Position numbers and translations under genes: made by a program. The notes under the pieces were generated by a model, which saw only the letters and a list, made by a program, of their open reading frames with translations, did no database searches and was not told where the DNA came from. Shown here one piece after another: positions 1-13,282 of a DNA stretch of 64,000 bases (positions are counted from its first letter, which is position 1; each line of letters begins with the position of its first letter). This DNA comes from Oscheius sp. JU75 (taxonomy: Eukaryota; Nematoda; Chromadorea; Rhabditida; Rhabditidae), in NCBI GenBank assembly GCA_037178855.1, contig JASJZC010000001.1, forward strand, positions 5,084,001-5,148,000. Reading direction: 5' to 3'.

Positions 1-159
1 CCAAAACTTCCCCGCCTTCCGAGTTGCCTACAACTGTCCAGTCGGAAGCTCCTATTCTCCAGTCGATCACTGCCGTGTCTGGGTACCTAATGTCGAAAAC
101 TAACTACAGGGCTAATGAACTTTTTACTATTGACCAGCTACCGACAGCACCTCCGCAGC

Positions 160-350
160 TCTTTGGCCTTAAAACTCATAACAGGCGTCTTCGCCGTTTC
201 CCCGCTTTCCTAGTAGATAGCTGGCTTGTCCCCCTTCTCTTGACATGAAATGACTTGCCAGCGTTTTTGGGTATTAGTGTTGATATGCAATTGTGCGGAC
301 ACCATGACAGACAGACAGATGGACACCATTGCACTTTAGTAAAGAAAGAT
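160..350 (+). repeat. dispersed repeat, copy A
   Basis: This non-coding segment closely matches the reverse complement of 30432-30625. Shared landmarks are TTGACATGAA, GACTTGCCAGCG, GGGTATTAGTGTTGA, CAATTGTGCGG, a short GACAGACAGACAGA tract and an end in GCACTTTAGTAAAGAAAGA. It lies just beyond the 3' end of the lectin gene at 378-1470. No protein is encoded. The edges are approximate and I see no clear terminal inverted repeat or target-site duplication. Confidence 0.75.
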
Positions 351-377
351 CATTATTAGTGGAGAGATGTCTTCTAG

Positions 378-1470
378 CTATTGTCGTATGAATCTGAATA
401 CTTGCTCGTACTCCCTGTCCCTCACTGACCAACCTTTCTGACAGAGAGTATAGGCGTAGGCGTTGTATCTCTGAGCGGACCACATCCCGAACTCGGCGTA
501 GTCATACTGGAGAAGGACAGTTCCATAGTCTCCTTGAGGATTGGCTGGAGAATTGAAACATTTATTTGTGGAAACTGTCCGACTCATACTCACATTGAAT
601 GAAATTGTTGTATCCTGTCAGTTTGGTGCCGTCCATCCAAGTACAGTTTCCGGGATCGTTGTCCAAACATTGGAGCCCTATCCAGACAAACCCGTCAATA
701 AATCCAATCAAATTAGCAATGAAGTCGTTCTGTTCCTTGCTCAAAATAATGGGGAGGGTTGCAAATTCTCTCTTACAATCTGCCATAGAATCGTTGTAAT
801 TTCCAAGGAGTGGGATGTACTTATTACATTTTTTATACAGAAAGTTTGTGTCTCACCTTGTAGCACTTGCAATCTGCAGCCGATTGAGTGTAGAATCTGT
901 CACAGATGAAAGTTCCGCACGGGGATGGGTCAGCCTTGCAGACGAAAGATTGTGCTTTGTTACATATTGCCTTACTAAAATTTGTTTCGACAAGAGACAA
1001 GGAAAACCGACTTCCAAAGACCATTATTGTTGTCCATCTCGGCGCATTGGTAACTACTGGGATCGGTGATAGTAGGGCTCAACTTCCAGTAGTCAGTTGG
1101 AGCTCCGGGTCTCGTCCAAGACCAGTTTTGGCTCGTTAAATAATTTAGCCCGATCCATGTACTGAACGAGCCCGTAGTCATAGATAAAAAATATGTTTTT
1201 CTTTTTCAAGTTAGATAGGATTACCAGCAACATATGTGTTCTCGAACCCGTTCTGGATGTCAACCAAATGTCCCCCAAATTTTCTCGCACAATACTGCTC
1301 GGCTTGGACAAAGCTTTGAGGGTCATTTATCAGAACGTAGCATCTACAAAGATGTTTAGAAAGAATGGCAGATCTTACTTGTTCAGGTTGGAATCATAGG
1401 TCATTCCATCGGGACAATAGGCGCCAACCAAAACAATTAGACTCAAATACGGAAATAGAGAGACCCGCAT
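378..1470 (-). CDS. secreted C-type lectin, two CTLDs (possibly defective)
   Basis: The product starts with a signal peptide (MRVSLFPYLSLIVLVGAYC, ATG at 1470). Two C-type lectin-like domains follow. The first shows NGFENTY and WIGLNY; the second shows WIGLQC, a CTWMDGTKLTGY motif and a Cys near the C-terminus. Order and introns match the intact + strand paralogue at 34619-35697, and nematode genes of this type are secreted, often intestinal, carbohydrate-binding or immune-response proteins. Exon 1 is 1379-1470, exon 2 ends near the donor at about 1220, and the last exons run down to the stop at 378-380. The acceptor of intron 2 is a problem: the phase-compatible position before MTTGSFSTW lacks an AG, and the nearby TTCAG gives the wrong frame. 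The gene may carry a splice-site mutation or use an acceptor I cannot see. Confidence 0.72.
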
Positions 1471-1517
1471 TTTGGAGAAGCATAAAACGATTCTAGCGGC
1501 GTTGCCAGTTTCGGGCT

Positions 1518-1556
1518 ACTGATAAGAAGAGACTTCCTCTCCGAGAATATAAAAAG
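1518..1556 (+). promoter_or_regulatory. GATA site plus TATA box
   Basis: ACTGATAAG at 1518-1526 is the consensus of intestinal GATA factors of the ELT-2 type. It is followed on the same strand by TATAAAAAG at 1548-1556. Both lie 50-90 bases upstream of the minus-strand lectin start at 1470, but the TATA box reads in the + direction. GATA sites work in either orientation, so the element could still serve the lectin. No intact + strand gene follows closely. Confidence 0.4.
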
Positions 1557-1559
1557 ACG

Positions 1560-2300
1560 GCACACTGATTTATACAGTCAAGATCTCAGTTTCTTCATCC
1601 ACGTAGACGAGGATTCTACAACTTGGCTCGGCAGCCGTTTTCACCGGTTGCTCATGCAGCTCTGCTTGCTTCAAGGGGGCTGAAAACGAGTCTTTAAACT
1701 ACGGTTCTTTTGTGGTACACGGACGGCATTATCAATCTGTCTCTGTGTGCGTGTCTGTCTGAAGCCTTAGTATTAATCAATTTGTCACACATACTTTGTG
1801 ACAGCAGTTACTCTTTGCAAGTCAAGTCAAAGCGAGTCAGTTTGGGAGGCGTCTCTGGGAGAGCGCTGCCCCTGTCACGGTAGCTCGATGGAAGCTTCAT
1901 CTGTCTGTCACGAGCCCCAACGGGGCATCAGCCAAACTTGCTTTCTTTCCAAAAGCTATAAAGTGCTGTAGTCAAAAACAAACTTTGTACCTAATTAGAG
2001 TTTCGTAAAAGAATTGCATCATCAGTATAGTCCAATTCACAGCTGTTTCAATGTTATATTGGATATTCATCGGATACGATAATCCTTATGGCCATTTTGT
2101 TATGGATGTCTGTCAATCATTGTTATGAACAGCTTTTTCATTGGATTGTTATTCGTACAGTTTTGTGTTAAACTGAATACAGACATGAATCGAATTTCCC
2201 TCAACATTGTACATTCACTCAGACGGCCAAATAACTCCGTCTGGTACACAGTTTAAGACACTGGTATCGTGACTCCTTTCTCTTTGAAAAAAATAGGAAA
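1560..2300. other. no gene seen
   Basis: I find no convincing exon here. The stretch has scattered fragments reminiscent of the dispersed repeat family (ACGGACGG, GTCTGTCTG) but no full copy. Confidence 0.4.
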
Positions 2301-2301
2301 C

Positions 2302-2540
2302 ATGGAAATTTTTCTGCTCTGCTTCTTGATGCTAACTACGCATTGAACGTCTTCGTCCCGGACAGTAAGCAATAAAAGTTGTCAAGCAGAGTTTGAGTCC
2401 AAGCAAAGTACAACGACTGTGTCACCGATTGTGCTTGGGGCAGTTGGCAGCATCAGCTCTCAAGCATGAACGACTGTGAGCGAGAAGCCAAGGAAGAACA
2501 GGCTAGCTCTTGGCTGATCAGTTTGGTATGGTGAAATAAA
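2302..2540 (+). pseudogene. broken small secreted Cys-rich protein
   Basis: An ATG at about 2302 begins a good signal-peptide-like stretch (MEIFLLCFLMLTTH) but meets a stop at once. About 60 bases downstream a Cys-containing segment is open in one frame (CQAEFESK). It then continues in another frame with KYNDCVTDCAWGSW and MNDCEREAKEEQ. The pieces look like one small secreted protein with spaced cysteines, interrupted by a stop and a frame change. A missed intron could explain part of this. No family is recognised. Confidence 0.35.
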
Positions 2541-2649
2541 TCATTGAAATTATTTCCCAAGTTCTATACTATGTCGTGCAGTCAGTCCATCGAAAAGTAT
2601 CCAGAGGAGTGTGTACCGTCTCGGTAGTTAAACAAACTCTCTTCCTTGT

Positions 2650-3345
2650 TTATTGAACACAACACCATCTTCTTCTCTTCTTCCTATCGAATCTGGGCAA
2701 AAAGCTAGCTGAGGCTATTTGCATGAAGACGTCGTCTATGGAGTCCAAACTTCGCGAAGAACACTCGATATAAATAGCTTGTATTCTCCGAGCCATTGCT
2801 TCACCCTGCTCGATACTGACTGGCATCTAAAATTCAATTAATTTTGTACTTTTAGCATGATACTTTGTTATCTCTTGCCAGTCTTGAAAGTATTTCAGAG
2901 TTGTTCCTCACGTCTTTTTTGAGTCCAACCAAGACGACCGGGACATCCGGACACCAGTGCCAAACCTGAAAAACCTATTTCTAAAACCTATTAAGAACAA
3001 AATACCTCGGGAGCCCAGATTTCTTCAACGTCGATCAGGGAACTAGGAGAGTCTATTCCGAAAGTGATCACCATGACGTCGGCGTCAGGATAGCTGAGTG
3101 GACGTAATCGATTATAATCCTCAGATCCCTCAGTATACCATAGACTCAAATCGAGCTAGGAAAGGTGAAAGACTGCATAATATACATACCGGTTTTCCGT
3201 GATAATCAATAGATCGCGTCCAGGTCTCGAAAATGCGATTTGTCTTCTCCTCTGAGAAACATCCTTTGCAAAATGTTTCGATCAAGGAGGCTTTTCCAAC
3301 ATTCGTACTGCCGACAAAGACGATCTTCTTGGTAAGATTGGACAT
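2650..3345 (-). CDS. Rho-family-like GTPase with degenerate nucleotide-binding motifs
   Basis: Four exons (3190-3345, 3006-3155, 2879/2864-2965, 2650-2826) encode about 190 residues. Overall the fold matches Rho GTPases: [16 protein letters not shown] follows switch II, then [30 protein letters not shown], and a polybasic tail ending RRRWCCVQ, a plausible prenylation CaaX box. Key residues are changed. The P-loop reads GSTNVGKA, with Ala for the Mg-binding Ser/Thr. Switch I has Arg where Thr is expected (NRIFETW). The DTAGQE motif is YTEGSE, so the Asp and the catalytic Gln are lost. NKxD is LKKD. The protein probably does not cycle normally and may be a pseudo-GTPase or constitutively bound form anchored at a membrane. 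The third exon ends at a normal GT donor at 2863 (LARDNK). The ATG at 3345 directly follows a TTTTTTCAG acceptor. Confidence 0.85.
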
Positions 3346-3575
3346 TTGGAAGCAAACTGAAAAAATCTTGAGTTGGCTGCCTATAAAAACCATTCGAGTT
3401 AGAAATTAATCGCTATCTCCTTCCGCAAATATTGAGTGGCCTGTTGATCACCTCTATATGGAAATAGGTCAAAATTCTCACTGTCGTTTTCTGACTCATG
3501 CGCTCTTTTGAAACTGGCAGAAACCAGAAAAAGGATCGAATTAAGCCATGATGCTGTTATATTTTTTTAATTTTA

Positions 3576-3960
3576 TTATTGAACTAAAGAAACTGTTCTG
3601 TACTGAGAAGAATCCACTGTCTCCAAGGGCATTGAATCCAGCCAATTTCGTACAGTCGAGCTATTGACGTCTGCGATGTTCGAATTTGAACACGAAATCC
3701 CAAGAAAAGGGGCGTAGTTGATCGGACAGTTTCCACTTCCAGACAAGTTGTACGTTTACAGTGGCACCTTCCGACGCACAGATTGATTTGGCGTATAAAT
3801 AGGTGGTAGTCATACTGCGATATTTCGATGAGAAAAGGGAAGGAAGAATACCTTGTTACAGCTACAGTTTCCCTCGTAGAGGGAACAGCCAGAACAACAC
3901 ACAATCTGCTCTGAACTGCTCTTTGCAATTGATGTAACGTTGTAACTCTCAATTTTCCGT
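3576..3960 (-). CDS. small Cys-rich protein, possible lectin-like remnant
   Basis: A minus-strand segment reads SEQIVCCSGCSLYEGNCSCNK. After a phase-compatible intron it reads YDYHLFIRQINLC, and after a second short intron GNCPINYAPFLGISCSNSN, ending at a stop at 3576-3578 that overlaps a poly(A) signal. The LYEGNCSC part resembles the start of the second lectin domain in neighbouring lectin genes (IFQGNCKC). I cannot find a start codon or signal peptide, so the 5' end is missing or lies in an exon I do not see. It may be a degraded lectin gene. Confidence 0.35.
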
Positions 3961-4314
3961 CGACTATTTCGGATATGAATGAGAAGACTGACCCTGTTTT
4001 ACTTATGTTATCCTACTCGTGTCATCAAGTCTGTTTCTTCCGAAGAGAACTCGTTCCACTAGAATAAACCAGGGAGGTACGAACTCAAGTTTGCAGGAAC
4101 AAACTCCTTGTTTCCGCTCCGATTTTCACGAAAAGAGCTGCCAGACGGAATACAAATGAGTCCGTCATCTATTGTCCCTTCTCTCGCGCATTATGGCTGT
4201 CTGGTATTCCTCCCACTATCGTCAGCTTCGTTAAATTCAACTTTCTTCAGATCATCAATTTCTCTGTAGCTCACTTTACCTCTGGTCAACCCATTTTCAG
4301 AAATCTTCTCGAAC

Positions 4315-4740
4315 ATGATAACCTTCGTTCTGGCTGTCTTGCTGGCAGCCGCGGTCGTCATGGCTGGTGATGAAAACTCCCTTCTCAAACCCACGACCGA
4401 ATGCAGTAATAATCTAAAATATGTTCCTGAACGCTTCTCAGAGTGGCCCGAGTTCCGGAAATGTCTTCACGGATGTGGAAGGAAACAGTTCTCCTTCGGT
4501 TATTGCGAGCTGTATTGTGAAAGTCAAAACTCCTTGAACAATAAGTGTAGGAGACAGAAAAGTGAGCTTTTTGGTAACTTCATTGTCACAATTACAGATA
4601 CCGTAAAGCAAAAGAAGAATATACTCTGGAATACTGGGTTCCAGGCGCAGGACACTCTCTTGACCGGGACAGCCTCTTGTACCCACTGGTGTCACAGTCG
4701 TGGATACGATTTCAGCTATTGTCGCTTCTTCTGTAACTGA
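4315..4740 (+). CDS. small secreted protein with twin Cys motifs
   Basis: The ORF opens with a clear signal peptide (MITFVLAVLLAAAVVMAG). The mature part has two copies of one pattern: CLHGCGRKQFSFGYCELYC and CTHWCHSRGYDFSYCRFFC. Each has two Cys three residues apart, then [FY]-S, then C-x2-[FY]-C. The second copy ends at the C-terminus. Between the copies, two stretches could be in-frame introns of 36 and 42 bases, so the true protein may be shorter than 141 residues; reading phase is kept either way. A poly(A) signal overlaps the stop. I do not recognise a family. Host-defence or cuticle-lumen roles are typical guesses for such proteins but are not supported by the sequence. Confidence 0.65.
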   Translation: MITFVLAVLLAAAVVMAGDENSLLKPTTECSNNLKYVPERFSEWPEFRKCLHGCGRKQFSFGYCELYCESQNSLNNKCRRQKSELFGNFIVTITDTVKQKKNILWNTGFQAQDTLLTGTASCTHWCHSRGYDFSYCRFFCN

Positions 4741-4899
4741 ATAAAATCAAATACTTCTCAAAAAGTTGTATTGATACTGAGCCACTACCCCCACATGCCT
4801 TTTTAGGATAGGACATATTTTCAAATTCAGAGCATAGTAGGTTTATTTTCTACAGAAACCCATTATTATACTGTACAATTCGAGTTTATCGATGCCCAT

Positions 4900-5162
4900 T
4901 TAGATGAACTTTCTCTGCTCGACCTCCCCGGGGAGCTTCTGATCTCCCTGAAGCTTGTCGGTCTGCAGATTCTCTCTTTTGAAGTCCTTCTGAAAGTACT
5001 TTAGTATGTTGAGACACTCTTCTCTTTTACCTGCTTGCAGCTCTCGGAGCACTTTTCATGACACTCCTTGAAGTCCTTCTGGATTCCTCCCTTACTATCC
5101 AGACCGCCTTGCTGTCCGGAGGAGATGATGTGAGCTTGGTCTTGATTGCGGTTACTGTCCAT
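4900..5162 (-). CDS. small hydrophilic protein, function unknown
   Basis: Two exons (5031-5162 and 4900-4989) joined by a 41-base intron in phase 0 encode about 73 residues. The protein is rich in Gln, Lys, Asp and Gly, begins MDSNRNQDQAHIISSGQQGG, and has three Cys in ECHEKCSESC. It contains a repeated KDF(K) motif on either side of the intron. There is no signal peptide. A TATA box (TATAAAAGG, minus strand, near 5250) lies about 90 bases upstream and AATAAA follows the stop. No family is recognised. Confidence 0.6.
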
Positions 5163-5316
5163 TTTCTGGAAAGATTTTCAGAATTTTGGAGTAAGAATCT
5201 ATAAGAAGAGAATGAGATGAAATGTGAAGAAAGGTCCTTTGCAAGATCCTTTTATAATGGAGAGCGTCGCCAATCTGTTTTTGTTATTCCCACGCCCGAA
5301 ATTAGAAAGTACAGTC

Positions 5317-6100
5317 TCAAGGCCATGTTTTGGTTGAGGAACTGTTGATGTTTTTATTAAAGAGCGCATGGGGAGAGGGGATTTCCTGTACTATCTCATC
5401 TCTAACGTCATAAAAATACTCTAGAACATTTTTGTTCAGACAATACAACAAGGCTGTATTGTCTGAACAAATGTCTGTGTTGAAATAGATCTTTTCTTCG
5501 AGAAGCTGTGGAACCAGACTATGTTTGTAAGTGAAAGGGTCAGTCACCAAAATAACGCTCAAACTGAGATCACTGTGCAATAGATGCAGAATACATACGG
5601 ATATGAAATCTTTTGCTTATTCTACCCCTTCAGTATCTTATTATTCGTGTTCTGGTACGAAGCGATATCTTCCAAAGATCTTCTTTCCTAATCCTCTGAA
5701 CCTCCTGCCTTTTAATGAAGATGGCTTTCTTGTAGTCCTCCAATAGTAAAGACTTTAGTTTGGGTGAGTTTGGTTAGACTGGTTTTGTTCTCACGAAGTG
5801 TAAGCCATAGACCAGCTTGCGAGCGGGCCACTTTTGTGACATGACTATCATACATAGCTCTTCTCCAGTCTTCTATAAGCTTGCTACGATTGTCGTCAAT
5901 AACTTTCTAGCCTTGGCGTCCATGATCACTCCAAACGGTCATCAGCTGACCATTTGACACCTGCTCTACGTTGGATCTCATTTTTCTGTTGTGATCAACT
6001 TCGGTCCACAGTATAGCAATATGAACCCGGGAATAGAAGCCTGTTGGTCATTCAATAAGGTGCTGTCTCCCCAATTCGATTCGATGACAAACTTTTTTTA
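5317..6100 (-). pseudogene. unrecognised minus-strand coding-like region, probably broken
   Basis: Several minus-strand stretches look like protein but lie in different frames without clear splice sites. Two of them, LIEDWRRAMYDSHVTKVA near 5860 and LLEDYKKAIFIKRQEV near 5730, resemble each other and each is followed by a LW-x(2)-LR type ending. A third (5317-5580) is an 87-residue open frame. This suggests a gene with a repeated motif of about 30 residues that has decayed, or introns I fail to place. No family is recognised. Confidence 0.25.
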
Positions 6101-6420
6101 AATTACCTCGGTTTCCTTTGAGGTACTCCTGAAATGTGACCTCGTAAAACAAAATGAGACTTCCTATTTAGTTCTTGACTGACTGGCCCGACAAAAGGAT
6201 TGTACTGCTACAACTTTTCTGTCTGTCTTTCCCACTGAAGACCCAACTGCTTCCTCACCTCAGCATAAATGAGAAGTTGGTAACGGGTTCCAGCGTATGT
6301 CACCAGCTTTTATTTCTTTTCAATAGGTACAAGTTAAAAACATAGGAATCATACAAGTTAGAAGGTAGATTTCAGTTTTTTCTGAGATAAGCAGGAACCC
6401 GGGATAAGAGAAGTGATGGC

Positions 6421-8089
6421 CTAGTAGTTGTTGTGATTACGATTTTCTTGGGACTGTTCGAAGGCTATGAAGTCCTGAATTTGAGACAATGTTTTGAGGG
6501 GGGAACATGAAAATATTGAATTTAACGAAATCAGAAAGCAGAAAGAAGTGCAGACGAATAATAAAAGTTGTTACTGTTGCCGTTGTTCTTTTCGAATAGT
6601 ACAAAGTCCTGAAAGCGGTAGCAGTGAGAAACGTAACAGAATGCACGACAAGACATGGACAGGCTCAGGCAACATAAGCTTTCTCTCGAAGAGCATCGTT
6701 TACACAGTGAGCAAGCAAAATAGGTAAGTGAGGGACGAACATGAATTGAGGCAAAACTTACGATGAGGAAAGTTGCGCCGAGTAGGAGAGCCTTCATACG
6801 AACGTCCAAATCCATCGGAACTGAATGGGCCACTGTTGAAACAAAGTAGATGATAAAACTCACAATTGACGTTGAAAACGTCAGCATCAGTCATAGCCTC
6901 TCTGAAGCATCCTCCCCATTTCTTGGTAATGGCTCCGACCTCGTGACCGTTCATGCTCTGAATGTTGAACTCCTTGTCTTGGCACCCCAGCAGTAGGCAA
7001 CAACAGGGGCCCTAAGCAGAAATTTCAACAAAATACTAAGCTTAAAAAAAACCTCAATACGGAAAACTTCTTGTCCGGAGATGTCACGAACGTAGAATCC
7101 GGTAGAGCAGCAGGTGGCGCGCTGGACGATCTTTCCGATCTAAACAGATTTATTAAGAGGATTTGTGGTGACATTTATCAATTACACTCAAAATATAAAC
7201 ACTTACCAAATTGCCAGGAGGACTCTCGATAGTGCATTCATCAGCGCACCATTCGATTGCGCTAGCCAAGCAGCTGAAAGCATTGGAACAACACTTGAAG
7301 GGACGATGAAGAGTGATCACCTCCTGAATTTGGTAGTCCATCAAAGTAAGGTAAAACCACGTACTCTCTTGAAATTGTCGACGATATGGATAGTGAAGCT
7401 TCTTTTCGATCCACAGCACTGCCTGCAAACAAAGTTCAATGATCTTTCAAAAAGCTTGAACCGACCTTTCACAACATTCGGATTCCTCGGCGGCATAGTA
7501 GACCTGCTGTCCGTTGGCGTTCTTCAGAGAGTACTTGTTCTTGGATTCCCAGGACGTCAGAAGCTCGAGAACTTCGAAGCACTGAAAAAGTGTATTGTTT
7601 TGATGTTGGTCTGCATGCGGAAGTCGCTGTGTAAAAGTGCTCAATAAGCAAGAAATCTCGCTCGGTATCGCATCTTCACGGCCTGAAGCGGCAAGACGTT
7701 ATTACTAGACAAGCATAAAAAGGACGCACTTAGTCAGACCTCTCGAAGCAACTGTTTTGATTTTTCAAGCGGACTTAGCGAGTACATTCGCGTATATTTC
7801 AAGGAAAAGGTTTTTTTTAGTGTCAACGAGCCTCTTTGGAAACAAAACGAAAGATTACCTGTTGAATGACGATCGTATCGACTTGGGTAAGATACTCGAG
7901 TCCGGGAGGGACGCCAGGAATAGGTTGAGGCAATTCAGCCCATATGACGGCAGCTCCTGGCGGTACAGGAGCTGCTCCCGGCTGCACCATGTACATTCCT
8001 TGCAGCTGGCCATAACTAATCGGAACCGGAGCATTCGGATAAGGATTCTGCTGGCTCGGATTGTATGACTGCGGAGGCTGCTTGGACAT
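6421..8089 (-). CDS. phospholipid scramblase
   Basis: The N-terminus is Pro/Gln/Tyr-rich (MSKQPPQSYNPSQQNPYP), as in PLSCR proteins. The scramblase domain follows: ELLTSWESKNKYSLKN, QQVYYAAEESECCER, the Cys-rich RPFKCC segment, ESPPGN, a Ca-binding-like DADVFNVN, and PMDLDVRMKALLLGATFLI just before the C-terminal hydrophobic helix. The family moves phospholipids between membrane leaflets in response to calcium. Exon 1 is 7859-8089; a roughly 277-base intron separates it from the next exon, which ends at 7581. The final exon exists twice: 6531-6608 (DFVLFEKNNGNSNN...) and 6421-6474 (DFIAFEQSQENRNHNNY). Both follow a good acceptor and keep phase, so two C-termini are possible. ATG 8089 lies 8 bases after a TTTTCAG acceptor. 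Confidence 0.92.
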
Positions 8090-8110
8090 TTCCCTGCTGA
8101 AAATGAAAGG

Positions 8111-9060
8111 TTATTTCAATAAGAAACGGAAGGAATGAAAGAAGCTAGCACGTCCAATAAAGGGAGTGAGACCGACTATTAGGATGGGAGTATTAACGGG
8201 GAGTGTAACAATACCAAGCCATAGATGCGAGAAGAGCGATGAAACTGGCGAAATCGAGGAAATATGAAACTTGAGGGGGTTTATACGTTTCTGAGTATGA
8301 GCCATCACGTTCTCGGAATTTGTTGATAGTTTTGAACTAAGCAATAGCAACACGATTTTCGTGTACTTCCTTTGCAGACAATAAAAAAAAGCTACACAAT
8401 AGAAGAGGAACGGTAGAAGAAACAGGTCTGTTCTCACAGAAGGAAATGAAACTAAAGGTAAAATTAAAACAAGGCAGGTGGTTCAATTAGACCGACTTCG
8501 GAGCAAATCTACTTTGCTCACGAAACGTAGAGGCATTTGAAGGGACCAATGACAAAAGTTTCTTGCCTTCTATTGTGTTTTCGGGTGCAAAAAAGGATAT
8601 CCTGGCGACAGATGATAGTTGCCTGGAAGCAGACATGTCTTCTATGAACTGACGTAGAACAAATGACGTGATTTCCTGCTTGAAATAAACTTTGGAGCAG
8701 TGGAAAGGACGACAGAGAACAAAACCAAATAATTCTCGTCCAATTTTGGAGCCAAAAGTTTCACTTTGGCGGTAATGCGAACATTCTTTGAAGCTTGTTT
8801 TTTTCTTCGTCTTGTGACGACCACAAACGGAAAAAACCGACAAGAGATAAACGGAGCAGCATTTCCAATTCAGTCCTCGGTCGATAGTCCAGGCATGAGT
8901 TTCGACCAATTACAAGGCCGCGTCTTGTGACGACCTTTGACCTGCAACAGGCTAGCCAAAAAATTTACTCTAATTGCTAGTACATTATTGCCATTTCAAG
9001 TTGAACAATAGGGAAAAGACTAAGGCAAATGAAGTAGACTGGTAATACATGAAACTGGGA
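8111..9060. other. no gene seen
   Basis: Intergenic DNA between the scramblase start and the SECIS of the thioredoxin reductase. A 140-codon minus-strand ORF (8487-8909) has no recognisable domain and no exon-like boundaries. A 14-base direct repeat GTCTTGTGACGACC occurs near 8810 and 8923. Confidence 0.5.
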
Positions 9061-9082
9061 AGAGGGGTGGAGAATTGCTCGA

Positions 9083-9143
9083 GCTGTGAATCGGGAAAAG
9101 GCGCTCGTTAGAGTTTAGCCGAAATCCGTCACAAGGCACAGTC
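9083..9143 (-). promoter_or_regulatory. candidate SECIS element (selenocysteine insertion)
   Basis: This lies in the 3' UTR, about 60 bases after the Sec codon. A lower helix pairs CTGTG (9137-9141, read on the minus strand) with CACAG (9084-9088). Above it the quartet strand GTGAC (9128-9132) faces CGAT (9090-9093), giving the tandem G-A pairs of eukaryotic SECIS elements. A second helix includes GGC/GCC. The apical loop has the unpaired AA (TAAAC) and a mini-helix CTC/GAG, the layout of a form 2 SECIS. The middle of helix II contains U-U mismatches. Confidence 0.78.
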
Positions 9144-9195
9144 GAACGCATCTCCGGGACGGTCCGTGCAGACACGAAGTCTGGACGAACCCACT

Positions 9196-12274
<3,079 letters not shown>

Positions 12275-12439
12275 GTTAGACACATGCTGCTTTATAGACG
12301 ACGACTGGCAGATGAGACCGGATCGCGTGTTCTGGCAATGGAAATGGCATAGGCGGGGCTAGATGCCAACAAAACATAGGTACGAACGAAAATGTGAAAG
12401 GGATTTGAAGGAATGGATCAATTCTTCAATCTGTTTTTT

Positions 12440-12990
12440 AATACCCACCTGGTTTTCTCCGTTCACTCTCTTTTGTTACTCTCGTCTTCGGGATCTTATC
12501 CAATCGGATGGGACAAGTAGCGGTGGACTTATTGGGCACCACCGTAGTTGGCTTCGAAGTAGGTGGACGGTACTCACAAAACAGTCTGTTGTTGACTGGC
12601 TTCATTGTCGGCCAAACTTGAGATCTCTGAAATTCGAACTGAACAGTGAGTGGAAACGTCGAGATGTTCATGAAATAGATGTGAAAATCTCAGGGCCGTG
12701 AAGAGGGAAATAAGAGAAAGTCATGGTCGTTGCCTCCGACGAGAATGATGATTCTGCGAAAAGCGGAATTATTGGCGAATGACTAAAGTTATAATCACTT
12801 TAGCATCTGAATTGGATTTGTTCACTCATTTCTCCAGGCTACATTATATGTTAGGTTAACCACTTGTCTGAGTTCTTGTCCATATCAGTTAAATGTTCAC
12901 CGTGGAATCCAGTTGACTCGGCAAACAAGCCCTTTTCCTTCCTGTCATAGAAAACCAGTTTCCCCTTGTAAAATGGGCTCGGTTAGTCGA
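12440..12990 (-). CDS. possible exons of an unrecognised gene
   Basis: On the minus strand, a segment ending near 12857 reads KGKLVFYDRKEKGLFAE and ends MDKNSDKWLT before a stop. Further down, 12438-12620 reads MKPVNNRLFCEYRPPTSK and VPNKSTATCPIRLDK. Both look like coding sequence in composition, but other frames are also open in places and I could not join them with confident splice sites. They lie between the 5' end of thioredoxin reductase and the RRM gene. No family is recognised. Confidence 0.28.
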
Positions 12991-13282
12991 AAGAGTCCGT
13001 AAGAGCAAGAGTGGGGTAATCAAGAAGCAAAATGGCGAGATAGAAAGTGCGAAGGTGGCGAGTACCGAGTTGAACGGATTATCCTTCCTCCGATGAAGGC
13101 ATTGTCTAGAAGAAAGCAGAATCTGGGGGACGTTGCACTCTGCAGCTAATTAAACTCGACTACAAGAACATTTTACACCTGCTCCGTTTGCCATGGAAAC
13201 TGAGAAAGTTCTCCGCAAAATCCTTTTTTATTAAAAATGACAAAATAAATAATCGTTTAAACGAGAATTAAATGACACAGGC

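Noticed and set aside
2827-2878. GC-AG intron in the Rho-like gene
   Set aside because: A GT donor 15 bases further downstream (intron from 2863) keeps phase and adds LARDNK, which aligns with Rho proteins.
8487-8909. 140-codon minus-strand ORF
   Set aside because: No domain, no intron structure and poor composition; it looks like chance in an intergenic region.
12363-12701. 112-codon + strand ORF
   Set aside because: The opposite strand looks more like coding sequence, and this frame has no domain.
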